Positions 17,480 to 24,847 of a stretch of DNA of 36,064 nt are shown here, in pieces. The notes under the pieces were generated by a model. It was not told where the DNA came from. It searched no databases and was given only the letters and a program-made list of their open reading frames with translations. The position numbers and the translations under genes were made by a program. The stretch lies in contig NZ_MASN01000050.1 in NCBI RefSeq assembly GCF_001861355.1, positions 1 through 36,064 of the forward strand, given 5' to 3'. Origin of the DNA: Natrialba sp. SSL1. Its GTDB lineage: Archaea > Halobacteriota > Halobacteria > Halobacteriales > Natrialbaceae. The stretch's first letter is position 1; each line of letters starts with the position of its first letter.

Positions 17480-18312
17480 ATATACAAACGAGACTGGGAT
17501 GTTCTACTCGTACTGGACGCCTGCCATGTTGAGCTCTTTGAAGAGTTCGCGCCCCAGCACCCCGTTTTGAAAAATTTGACTCCGTCTCCTCAATATCGTC
17601 TGTCGCATCAACAACGCAAAAGTGGCTCCCAAGAACATTCGACGACGGTCAGGATAACATCGTCGCGAGCACACACTATATTGCCCCGACAGGTCTTACA
17701 GAGGAACATCTGGTTGAGAACTGGCTCCACGATATTGAGCATATCTGGCGGTACGCTAAATCCCCATACTACGGACTCACAAAGCCTGAAGCAATCACTG
17801 ATGCTGCAATTAAAGCGATTCGAGGAGGTCATGCCGACCGAATTGTCGCCCATTATTCCCAGCCGCATGCTTCTTTCCTTCACTGTGCGGGGAAGTACGA
17901 CTCGCGGTTAACCAATTCGGAAAACACGCAGAACGTGTGGGCGGGACTGAAGGCTGGGAAATTTGATCACGGTGAGGTTTGGGATGATTACGGGGGAGGA
18001 TTTACTTCGTGTTCTTGACGAGATGGAAACTATCATCGAGAACGCGCCGGGAAAGGTTGTGATTACGTCAGGTCACGGAAGTGGTATGGGAGAATATGGG
18101 GTATATGAACACCCATCTTGGGCCCTGAACTCAGCGGTAAGAGCTGTTCCGTGGGCAACGGCTAAAGGAGAAAACAGAAACTTGTACGAAGTGAGGGGGC
18201 GTACGGCAATGGAAACCGAGACGTCAGAACCGACTGTCGAGGAACACCTTCGAGCGCTCGGATACCGCGCCTAAAATCACCATCGTTCCTTCTGAGCAAG
18301 CGATTCAAAACA

Positions 18313-18321
18313 AAAACAAAG
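18313..18321. repeat. Left copy of putative target-site duplication of the IS5-type element
   Basis: AAAACAAAG here is repeated exactly at 19250-19258, directly after the right end of the IS5-family element. One unmatched base (T at 18322) may separate this copy from the left inverted repeat. The sequence is A-rich, so chance cannot be fully excluded. Confidence 0.55.
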
Positions 18322-19249
18322 TGCTTTGTTGAATAGCTGCTGAATGGTAGTTAGAGTGGCTTACAGAGCTTTTCTATGTTGATGATGGCGAACATGAGGA
18401 CAATTTCACGGAACTGGCGATACCAGCCCAGCGCTCGCACGGCATCGCCGAGCGAGCGCTTCGTTGTTGAGTACGAGGTTTCGGCCATCCAGCGCTGAGA
18501 GTAGCCATTTGACCGGATAAGCGTGTTGTGTCCTTTGGTTAGGGGCCTCGATCCGCACTGTAAGATCAGTGGTTCGACACCGAGGGCGTAGAACTCGTAT
18601 TTCGTGATCCAGTTGTGGAAGGCTTTGTCCGCCGCCACGGACAGCAAGTCGTCCGCGTTCCGGCGGACGACCTGCGGCCCGGTCTTTGTATCATGTTTCC
18701 ACCGGGCTGAGATATGGACGTCAAGAACAGCAAGCGACTCTCTATCGGTTAATGTCGTCACTTTCAGTGTCTGTACGTCACTTCCAGACCGTTGGCGGTA
18801 GTACGACGAAGCAGCGCGTCGGTCGAAGAACGTACTGTCGAGCGCTGCGTGGCCAGACTGCGGGTGTTGCTGCGCTGAAACGCGCAGCAACGCCCGCCAC
18901 ACCCACATTTTCAGCCGATCAAACGACTTGTAGATCGTGCTGTAGTCAGGCAACTCGTCGCGATCAAGGCCAAGCACGTCACGAATCTCAGCCATATACT
19001 TCAGCCGGTTCGGCGTTTCACGGTAGCTGTGGCCCTCTTCGAGCCGAAAACAGTGCAGAACGACGTGCACCCAGCGGGCGAACCCGCCGCTGGCGGGCTC
19101 GCCCGCATGCTTCCCCAACGCTTGTTTGACTAGGTCCCGACACTGCTCAACGAAGTCGAGGAGATCGATTTCCATGGACAGAGTCGAATTCCTCGACTTC
19201 ACCCTTCTAATCCGTGATATCGGCTGATTCAATCGCTATTCAACAGGGC
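18322..19249 (-). mobile_element. IS5-family insertion sequence, apparently intact
   Basis: About 927 bp with terminal inverted repeats. The left end reads GCTTTGTTGAATAGC from 18323; the right end, read on the minus strand from 19249, is GCCCTGTTGAATAGC. The match extends with changes over about 23 bp (19 identical). It is flanked by a probable 9-bp duplication AAAACAAAG and contains one unbroken transposase gene on the minus strand. It inserted just downstream of the phosphatase-like pseudogene. Confidence 0.8.
18351..19175 (-). CDS. IS5-family transposase (DDE)
   Basis: 274 residues from the ATG at 19175; a TTG at 19232 would add 19 residues that overlap the inverted repeat region. Seen: helical N-terminus with RYRETPNRLK-like RLEEGHSYRETPNRLKYM, LPDYSTIYKSFDRL, then the catalytic core: ALDSTFFDRRAASSYY (first Asp), VLDVHISARWKHDTKTGPQ, VAADKAFHNW (second Asp) and AETSYSTTKRSLGDAVR (Glu). 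The order and spacing match haloarchaeal IS5-group transposases. It binds the element's inverted repeats and catalyses cut-and-paste transposition. The gene has no visible lesion. Confidence 0.88.
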   Translation of the reverse strand: MEIDLLDFVEQCRDLVKQALGKHAGEPASGGFARWVHVVLHCFRLEEGHSYRETPNRLKYMAEIRDVLGLDRDELPDYSTIYKSFDRLKMWVWRALLRVSAQQHPQSGHAALDSTFFDRRAASSYYRQRSGSDVQTLKVTTLTDRESLAVLDVHISARWKHDTKTGPQVVRRNADDLLSVAADKAFHNWITKYEFYALGVEPLILQCGSRPLTKGHNTLIRSNGYSQRWMAETSYSTTKRSLGDAVRALGWYRQFREIVLMFAIINIEKLCKPL

Positions 19250-19258
19250 AAAACAAAG
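19250..19258. repeat. Right copy of putative target-site duplication
   Basis: AAAACAAAG, identical to 18313-18321, abuts the right inverted repeat of the IS5-family element ending at 19249. Confidence 0.55.
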
Positions 19259-19284
19259 AACTCTCATGGATTGCGTAGTGAATT

Positions 19285-19370
19285 AGCGCATCAAGACGTA
19301 TCTTGACGAACTGATCCAACGATCGATCAAAACAACAATGAGCTGTGGCCTCCGTGTTTGCGAACTCTTG
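19285..19370 (+). pseudogene. ISH6-like transposase C-terminal relic (fragment 1)
   Basis: Read on the plus strand this gives IKTYLDELIQRSIKTTMSCGL, which lines up with the C-terminus of the other two fragments (RSFLDELLHRSTKTTMGCDL at 24.5 kb on the minus strand). The DNA match is clear around CAACAATGAGCTGTGGCC. It is in the opposite orientation to the other two. The remaining bases to 19614 (including a repeat-like GAGAGAGGGTATTCTCGAAATCC stretch) show no gene I can support; a 63-codon minus-strand frame here is a shadow of this relic. Confidence 0.5.
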
Positions 19371-19614
19371 GTCGAGGCGATACGAGAGAGGGTATTCTCG
19401 AAATCCTCTCTCGTGTATTCGCCGCACGGTTTCAAATCAAATTCCAGCCCTGGGAACAGGAGCGTCGACGCAGCGCAACAGATTTGTTTTGCTTAAGCTG
19501 TCTCGACTATGGCCAAGAAACTAACCGAATCAAAATGATTCTCAGCCCGGTTCGGCAACTTCTGTTCAGCGTGGGGAGGATGTCAACTGCTGTCTCCGAT
19601 GACGTTCAATGATT

Positions 19615-20826
19615 TTATTGCAATACGGCGAAGCCACGGGTGTGGGACTTAATAAACTCTCGGAGACGTTCGTTGGACGCTGCCGCATCTACCCCTGAAC
19701 GGACAGTATTCAAAGGCTTCACTACTCCAAGGGCGAGGAACTTCGAACGCAGCGGGAATCTGAAATTCTCTCTCTCGGCAAAAGACACAATCTCTTCCAG
19801 CAATGGATCATAGCTTGCTAATACCTCTGCCATGTAGTATTCTCGGCCATCGCGATAAGTATCCATATCGAATATATTATCATATCTGTCAAGCAATCCA
19901 GCAATCTCGAGGGTGAGAAGGGTCCGCCTGCATTTCCAACACTCGGAACAGTTTTCTGCTGAACCGGTTCGGACACAAATGTCTAGCGAATCGTGTGAAT
20001 CCTCCAGTCCCGCGATATTGAGAGTCTTCTCCACTCGAGTGTACTCGCTTCCGACTGCCCGACTGTCAATCCCACCTGTGGATAGGAGTGGAAGGGCGAT
20101 CGGGTCTGTGTACGCCATATCATAGATGGGTTTAACGGAGATATTTTCATAGTCGAATGTGGATCCATAGAGGAATGTTCCTATCCCTCCTTGGAGTAAC
20201 ATCGCCACTGCAGTGTTTCGTGGCGTGTGAGTCTGTTGGAAGGAAAACCTATTATAGAATTTATCCATGTTTGAATTCACGGAGATAAAGGGAAGGCCAA
20301 TCTCTTCAGCAGTTGGCCGAAGACGCTCAAATCGCTCACGGAACAATCTCTCCCCGCCGTCACTGTGTGACCCGACATTATTATACAAGAGATGGGTGAC
20401 CGTCAATTCCGATGGAGGATCGTTGTAATAGTAATCTGCAAGAACACAGTACGAGTCAACGCCAGCTGAGAAACCTGTGGCGACTCCCGACGCCCGGTCA
20501 CGAACTGGCTCCACATTCTCGGCGTGAATCTCCACGGAATTAAGTGACGGGATGACGGTCTTCAATAACTCTTGATATCCATGAGAGAGGTTGAAAAACA
20601 GCTCCTCAGAAACAGACCCTTTGACATGAACGTCCTCGTCTCTATCCATCGCAGGAATCAGCAAGGCCAGCAGAGCAGCATCCAATCTGTCGCTAATTAA
20701 GTGTTCGAATTGATTGTCGAGACTGAACCAAAGTGAATCGGGTCCCCAGTCAGACGACAAGTGAACAGGAAACTCACATACTGTCTTTCCATCTCGGTTG
20801 ATTAAATTCGGTCCACCTATCTCCAT
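19615..20826 (-). CDS. PP-loop ATPase-fold protein with Cys cluster, function unknown
   Basis: 403 residues from the ATG at 20826; an upstream TTG adds only six residues. A PP-loop-like motif GFSAGVDSYCVL lies at about 118-129 (SAGVDS in place of the usual SGGxDS). Around 292-300 is NCSECWKCR with three closely spaced Cys that may bind zinc or a metal cluster. Another glycine-rich segment STGGIDSRAVGSEYTR follows near 249-264. PP-loop enzymes activate a carboxyl, amide or thio acceptor as an AMP ester; asparagine synthase and tRNA-modifying enzymes belong here. Its neighbours (pyruvyl transferase, glycosyltransferases) suggest that it amidates or otherwise modifies a sugar, as is inferred for similar genes in surface-glycan islands. 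It lies alone on this strand among mobile elements. Substrate unknown. Confidence 0.7.
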   Translation of the reverse strand: MEIGGPNLINRDGKTVCEFPVHLSSDWGPDSLWFSLDNQFEHLISDRLDAALLALLIPAMDRDEDVHVKGSVSEELFFNLSHGYQELLKTVIPSLNSVEIHAENVEPVRDRASGVATGFSAGVDSYCVLADYYYNDPPSELTVTHLLYNNVGSHSDGGERLFRERFERLRPTAEEIGLPFISVNSNMDKFYNRFSFQQTHTPRNTAVAMLLQGGIGTFLYGSTFDYENISVKPIYDMAYTDPIALPLLSTGGIDSRAVGSEYTRVEKTLNIAGLEDSHDSLDICVRTGSAENCSECWKCRRTLLTLEIAGLLDRYDNIFDMDTYRDGREYYMAEVLASYDPLLEEIVSFAERENFRFPLRSKFLALGVVKPLNTVRSGVDAAASNERLREFIKSHTRGFAVLQ

Positions 20827-20869
20827 GATATACAGTATTAACAACTACCCGTTGAAGATTCTATTGTCT

Positions 20870-21395
20870 TGGTCGTGTCGCAAAGCGGCCTAGATTTGCC
20901 TCTGGTGCTCTCAACTGAGAGACCACAGCTCATTGTTGTTTTTGGTCGATGGTTAAAGCAGTTCGTCAAAAAACGATCGGTAGTGATCTAGGTCAGCATA
21001 CTTCACCAGCCAAAGTTGGAGCATCGCCTCCAACCCCTCCGCTGTCCAGCGCATCCACTGGTTCTTACATCGCTTGCTGACTTCACCCATCAGCCGTTCG
21101 ACGAGGTTCGAGGTCCACGGCACCTCGAACTCCTCGACAGCCTGCTCAGCAAACGTCACGATCGACGGTACCCACCGCCGAAGATATCCCGCAGCCTTCG
21201 CTGATCCGAACTGATCCAACTGCCATGCGGTCTTCTCGATGCGCTTTGTCGTTCGCGCCGACCCGCTCGCGGATCGCCGCGAATTCTTCGTCTGGACGGT
21301 GTTGACTCGTGGGATTTCTCGCTTATTCCACCTTTACGTGCAACTAGCACTGGCCCATCGCAATGATCCCATTCTGCATGCATATCGCCGCTGAG
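20870..21395 (-). pseudogene. ISH6-like transposase 3' remnant (fragment 2)
   Basis: The main frame (20953-21240 region, minus strand) reads IEKTAWQLDQFGSAKAAGYL, then WTSNLVERLMGEVSKRCKNQ and LQLWLVKYADLDHYRSFFDELL. This is the C-terminal third of a transposase I recognise as ISH6-like from memory. A frameshift upstream links it to EFAAIRERVGANDKAHR, and before that the similarity fades near 21395. A premature stop after DELL removes the usual tail. There is no N-terminal half, so it cannot transpose. It fills most of the gap between the PP-loop gene and the pyruvyl transferase. Confidence 0.65.
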
Positions 21396-21448
21396 ATTTA
21401 TGCAAAGATATATCGGATCTTAGGAGAAATCCCAATTCGTTCCACAAG

Positions 21449-21455
21449 TCATATT
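21449..21455 (+). promoter_or_regulatory. TATA-box candidate for the pyruvyl transferase gene
   Basis: TCATATT is centred about 27 nt before the ATG at 21480. This spacing fits a leaderless haloarchaeal transcript starting at or near the start codon. Confidence 0.45.
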
Positions 21456-21479
21456 CTTTAGTGCCATGATTATACTCCA

Positions 21480-22505
21480 ATGACCCCTTCTAACAAAATT
21501 GAAACAGTGTTCAACAATCCGGATGCGGTTCTGGAAAAGGCGAAGAGAGCTCGGAGGGGATTGCTGTCAAAACTACCAGTGGGGGTCGGAGTTCAGGGAA
21601 GTTATCGGACCGGGAACGTTGGCGACCTGGCAATTGCAGAGGCAATCAAGTCTGAACTCTCGTCCCGAGGGCACCGTGTTTTTCTCTTCGACAAGAATCG
21701 GCAGTCGTGTAATATGCCGATCCGAATGCTCGGGGGCGGTGGGGTCCTCCACGATTGGTATGGCACTCGGCACCTAGAGCGGAGATTGAATTTTATCAAG
21801 AATGGTGGATCAATGCTGGCTGTAGGTGCGCCCGGGTTCCGATCTAACCGAAGCAAGGATCTGATCCGTGAGGCGATGGCAGATGTCGATGTGGTGACTG
21901 TGAGAGACGAGAGATCGCGTGAACAAATCGAAAGGGCAACTGGAGTCTCACCGAGGGTGACTGCGTGCCCCGCCTTCCTACATCAAGATCCAGAAGTCCC
22001 ATCGACTGGACGGACTGGGGTCAACTTTCGGCCGTGGTTCATGAGCGATGAGAACCTCGACAGCGAGGATTTGGCGTTCTATTTCGATTACCCTGAAAAC
22101 CTGGATTTCGACGATGCTCGCAGGAAGTACGTTGAAAATGCTCGTGAGATATGCAACTCTGTCGACGATCCAGTGTTCATTCCTTTCCGAGAGAAAGATG
22201 AGCTATTCGCACGAGAGTACCTGAATGTGGATGTTCTTGACTACGAACTTTCTGTTGCGAGGACTCTCCAGAGGGTGAGTAGCGTAGATCGGATAGTCGC
22301 GATGCGGTATCACTCTCTGGTATTCGCAGCCATTTGCCGGACGCCGGCAGTCGCGTTGGCGTATGAACCGAAGGTAGGCCACTTGGCAGACCGTCTGGGA
22401 ATACAGTCAGCGCGTCCTCACGAGCAAATCGATTTGAGCTTCTCGGAACCATCTAATGTGGACGACTTAGAGAAATTGGCCAAAGAGAACTTCAAGAGAT
22501 TCTGA
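21480..22505 (+). CDS. Polysaccharide pyruvyl transferase family protein (CsaB/WcaK-like)
   Basis: 341 residues. Motifs: GSYRTGNVGDLAIAEAI (GNVGD at 45-49), MLGGGGVLHDW (GGGG at 85-88), GGSMLAVGAPGFRS, VVTVRDERSREQI, and late VDRIVAMRYHSLVFAAICRTPAVAL, whose R-x-H-S pattern is typical of the family. Members move a pyruvate from phosphoenolpyruvate onto a sugar as a ketal, or act as GT-B-like transferases. The product would be an acidic sugar in a surface glycan, acting in the cytoplasm. It is transcribed alone from its own TATA box between IS relics, so it may be cargo brought in with them. Acceptor sugar unknown. Confidence 0.87.
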   Translation: MTPSNKIETVFNNPDAVLEKAKRARRGLLSKLPVGVGVQGSYRTGNVGDLAIAEAIKSELSSRGHRVFLFDKNRQSCNMPIRMLGGGGVLHDWYGTRHLERRLNFIKNGGSMLAVGAPGFRSNRSKDLIREAMADVDVVTVRDERSREQIERATGVSPRVTACPAFLHQDPEVPSTGRTGVNFRPWFMSDENLDSEDLAFYFDYPENLDFDDARRKYVENAREICNSVDDPVFIPFREKDELFAREYLNVDVLDYELSVARTLQRVSSVDRIVAMRYHSLVFAAICRTPAVALAYEPKVGHLADRLGIQSARPHEQIDLSFSEPSNVDDLEKLAKENFKRF

Positions 22506-22799
22506 GGCGTATAGTCACGAACAAAGGTAGTTAGAGATTTTCGGCGGTTCGATGGTTGACAAGGGGTCTGTAATAACTGCCATCCGTCTTTATCTAACAC
22601 TGCTGGCAATATCCAAAACCATGGTTATTAATTTTGGAATATAATAGGGTGGTCCAGTTGGTGGGTGCCCTTCCTTGTGAAATCTGGCGAAAAACAGTGG
22701 TTAGATACGGTCTTCGGCGTCTTGGCAAGATATTCGGGCAAAACCCATCCGAAATAATTTCTATCCAATATCAATCTGAATATTAGATGACTCGATGGA
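22506..22799. other. Gene-poor stretch between pyruvyl transferase and IS630 relic
   Basis: No supportable gene. Minus-strand open frames here are short and unlike any family I recognise; the AT-rich block around 22610-22645 separates them. It may hold further decayed mobile DNA. Confidence 0.35.
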
Positions 22800-23113
22800 A
22801 ATTCTGCTATCCCATGAGAGCGCGAAACAAGATATGGGACGCAAGAGACCGATCCGTCTTTCGTGCCTTCGAGCACTTTAGCTGACTGGTCCGAGTGCGT
22901 AGGAAGCCGAGTCTTGGGCGTCACAGCCCGACTGCCGCGGAAAGCGTCAGTCGGGAAAGCCGAGCAACTCCCCCATCTCTGCCGGTGATTTTCCTGCCCA
23001 CACAGCAGCGCACTCGTGAGGCGTTCGATCGCTTTTGTGTCCGTCTCCGTGCGCAGTTTCTGGCGCAACTGCTCCTCATCAACACCAGCCAACTTGCCGC
23101 CCCAAGTCGTCAT
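22800..23113 (-). pseudogene. IS630-family transposase N-terminal relic
   Basis: The minus-strand start at 23113 reads MTTWGGKLAGVDEEQLRQKL, then TDTKAIERLTSALL, which lines up with the start of the IS630 transposase at 16452 (TTERVREKLAD ... DPKAIKRLTAAREYLE). A one-base slip then leads to WAGKSPAEMGELLGFP, matching the helix-turn-helix region (LSPAQIEDKYGW). After that the similarity ends at a stop and the rest of the transposase is missing. The two copies are clearly different subtypes, so this is not a piece of the 16.4-kb element. Confidence 0.6.
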
Positions 23114-23233
23114 GAGGCTCTCTACGCATCCAATAGATATGAACTAGCCTATTGATCCCTTATTAGTTGCTCCACGATAGAGACCGTGAACGTTGCGTAA
23201 TCAGGCTTCTAAATAAGGACCTTTGAACTACCT

Positions 23234-24457
23234 CTATCCATTATCTCTTTGTATGAGTGAATTAAACAAACACTCTAGCTCATCATTCAGATCTTCGAGA
23301 TCAAAGTGCTGCTCAACATATTTCCTTCCAGATCGTCCCATTTTAGGCAATCTTTCCGGATTCTCACACAGATGTTCTATCATGTGAGATAATGCAGTAG
23401 GGTTCTTGGGTGGTACAAGAATTGCTGATTCTCCAGGATTAACAGCTTGTGGAATACCGCCGACTTTAGTTGCAACTACTGGAACGCCAGTTGCCTGTGC
23501 TTCAAGAAGAACCTTCCCCAATCCTTCTTTTACACTTGACAGAACAAATAAATCCGTATTTTCCAGAAGTTCTACAACGGCAGATCGTTCTACCTGTCCA
23601 AGGAAGTTCACTGAATCCTCAATATCTAGATCTTGAACAAGATATCGAAGTTCTTCCTTCATCGGCCCATCACCTGCGATCTGGTACTCAATATTCAAAC
23701 CTGGATTTCGTTTCATCACGTCTGCGATTGCTCGGAGAGAGTATTGATACCCCTTCTCCTCGACTAGCCTACCAACTGTCGAAATACATACTACTCTATC
23801 TGACATACCTTCTACATCAATAGGTTCAAACTGGAATTTGTCAAGAGAAATGCCAATTGGGTGACAGTATATAGAATCTGGATCGGCACCAAGTTTGATA
23901 AGATTCTTTTTCGTATATTTTGAATTCGCCAATAAAAAGTCGCTATACTCAAATGCTGGTGCATACATACCCTCTCCCTTTTCCAATCCCCGCCGTACAC
24001 CATATCCATGAAACATTGTCACCAAATTGGCATCCGTTCCAGTCCGTTTGAGTAATGCACCTAAATTTCCGTTCGGGGCATAATGGCAAAATAACACGTC
24101 AAATCCTTCATCTTTGAAGGATATCGATCTATGAAGGAGGCGTAATGAACGGGAATCAGGGCCATACTTCCTGAATTGAAGCGACTCAAGCACCCTGTGT
24201 GGCTGTCGAATCGTTTCTGTTGCAATTAGTCGTCCAGCATTAAAGAAACGGTGAATCTTATTTTGAGGGGTGTTTGTATAATTTGTATTTGCTAATAGGT
24301 CATACTCCTTAATAGAATTATGTATCTGTTCACCTTCTAACCCTCTCTTGGCAAATATCTCAATCTCATGTCCTCTATCAATTAGCCCAGTAATCTGATT
24401 GAGGATAAAAGTTTCCGAAGCTTTGGGAAACGAGTCTACTATGAATGCGATTTTCAT
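23234..24457 (-). CDS. GT4-family glycosyltransferase (WcaL/colanic-acid type), AT-rich
   Basis: 407 residues. N-terminal domain: FIVDSFPKASETFILNQITG, the SETF-I--Q opening typical of WcaL-like enzymes, and CHYAPNGNLGALL and MFHGYGVRRG. C-terminal domain: CHPIGISLDKFQF, STVGRLVEEKGYQYSLRAI, YQIAGDGPMKEEL, and SSVKEGLGKVLLEAQATGVP with the Glu-x7-Glu sugar-nucleotide motif, then VVATKVGG. It is expected to add a hexose to a lipid-linked glycan in the cytoplasm. The gene is visibly richer in A and T than the genes around it, with many Ile/Asn/Lys codons ending in A or T, which suggests recent acquisition. It stands alone on the minus strand between IS relics. Confidence 0.9.
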   Translation of the reverse strand: MKIAFIVDSFPKASETFILNQITGLIDRGHEIEIFAKRGLEGEQIHNSIKEYDLLANTNYTNTPQNKIHRFFNAGRLIATETIRQPHRVLESLQFRKYGPDSRSLRLLHRSISFKDEGFDVLFCHYAPNGNLGALLKRTGTDANLVTMFHGYGVRRGLEKGEGMYAPAFEYSDFLLANSKYTKKNLIKLGADPDSIYCHPIGISLDKFQFEPIDVEGMSDRVVCISTVGRLVEEKGYQYSLRAIADVMKRNPGLNIEYQIAGDGPMKEELRYLVQDLDIEDSVNFLGQVERSAVVELLENTDLFVLSSVKEGLGKVLLEAQATGVPVVATKVGGIPQAVNPGESAILVPPKNPTALSHMIEHLCENPERLPKMGRSGRKYVEQHFDLEDLNDELECLFNSLIQRDNG

Positions 24458-24474
24458 AAGATGAAACTATTTAT

Positions 24475-24669
24475 TGGTTATGTCGTAAAGCGATCTAGAC
24501 TTTGCCTCTGGTGCTCTCAATTGAGAGGTCACAGCCCATTGTTGTTTTGGTCGATCGGTGGAGGAGTTCGTCAAGGAACGATCGGTAGTGTTCTGGGTCG
24601 GCATACTTCACCAGCCGAAGTTGGAGCAGCGCCTCCAACTCCTCCGCTGTCCAGCACATACACTGGTTC
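24475..24669 (-). pseudogene. ISH6-like transposase C-terminal relic (fragment 3)
   Basis: The minus strand reads NQCMCWTAEELEALLQLRLV, then KYADPEHYRSFLDELLHRST and KTTMGCDLSIESTRGKV with a stop. It matches fragment 2 residue by residue but lacks that fragment's early stop. The upstream side is cut exactly at 24670, where the MITE-like repeat begins. It cannot encode a working transposase. Confidence 0.6.
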
Positions 24670-24770
24670 GGCCTTGTTTAGACGTTCGAATTAGCGTGGG
24701 CCAGGGATTCTCGAATAACATCTAACGATCGACACCTCTAACGTAGGAATTTAGGCGTCTAAACAAGGCC
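24670..24770. mobile_element. 101-bp MITE-like element with perfect 15-bp inverted repeats
   Basis: The ends are GGCCTTGTTTAGACG (24670-24684) and its exact reverse complement CGTCTAAACAAGGCC (24756-24770); counting four further matching bases, similarity reaches 19 of 23. There is no coding sequence inside. The ends resemble those of the IS6-family element at 29671 (GGCACTGTCTAG), matching at about 11 of 15 positions, so it may be mobilised by an IS6-type transposase. No 8-bp target duplication is visible. It truncates ISH6-like fragment 3. Confidence 0.7.
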
Positions 24771-24803
24771 ACCTTTTGACGTGTTGAATCACGTACCGAT
24801 GAG

Positions 24804-24811
24804 ATTATAAT
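24804..24811 (+). promoter_or_regulatory. TATA-box candidate for the ABC exporter
   Basis: ATTATAAT is centred about 40 nt before the ATG at 24848, which would place transcription start roughly 12-15 nt before the start codon. Confidence 0.45.
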
Positions 24812-24847
24812 CCTTACTCGATGACTCTCGTTTAACCAGTCTTTGAC

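Larger units (their letters stand above)
16391..18274 (+). pseudogene. Alkaline-phosphatase/sulfatase-superfamily gene, interrupted by IS630 and frameshifted
   Basis: The left flank of the IS holds GTG AAC TGG GAG (16391-16402), overlapping the upstream stop by 4 nt. The right flank continues in the same reading frame from 17474 with YNIYKRDWDVLLVLDAC, the usual opening of haloarchaeal members. After ACHVELFEEFAPQ the frame breaks near 17561-17575. The second frame gives SSVASTTQKWLPRTF ... HADRIVAHYSQPHASFL. A second break at the G run 17992-17996 leads into LLRVLDEMETIIE ... TSGHGSGMGEYGVYEHP to the stop at 18274. In family members the last motif usually reads T-[SA]-D-H-G; here the metal-binding Asp is Gly. 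Three lesions and this change show decay. The product would have been a metal-dependent phospho- or sulfo-ester hydrolase or sugar phosphotransferase acting on the glycan. Confidence 0.75.

Noticed and set aside
19236-19427. 63-codon minus-strand frame downstream of the IS5 element
   Set aside because: It is the reverse strand of the ISH6-like C-terminal relic.
22628-23113. 161-codon minus-strand frame as one protein
   Set aside because: Only the first about 37 codons and a shifted piece resemble IS630; the rest has no recognisable similarity, so it is reported as a relic rather than a gene.
23126-23156. CAATAG ... CTATTG inverted repeat near the IS630 relic as a terminal repeat
   Set aside because: Short arms with a 12-nt spacer and no matching copy at the other side of the relic.
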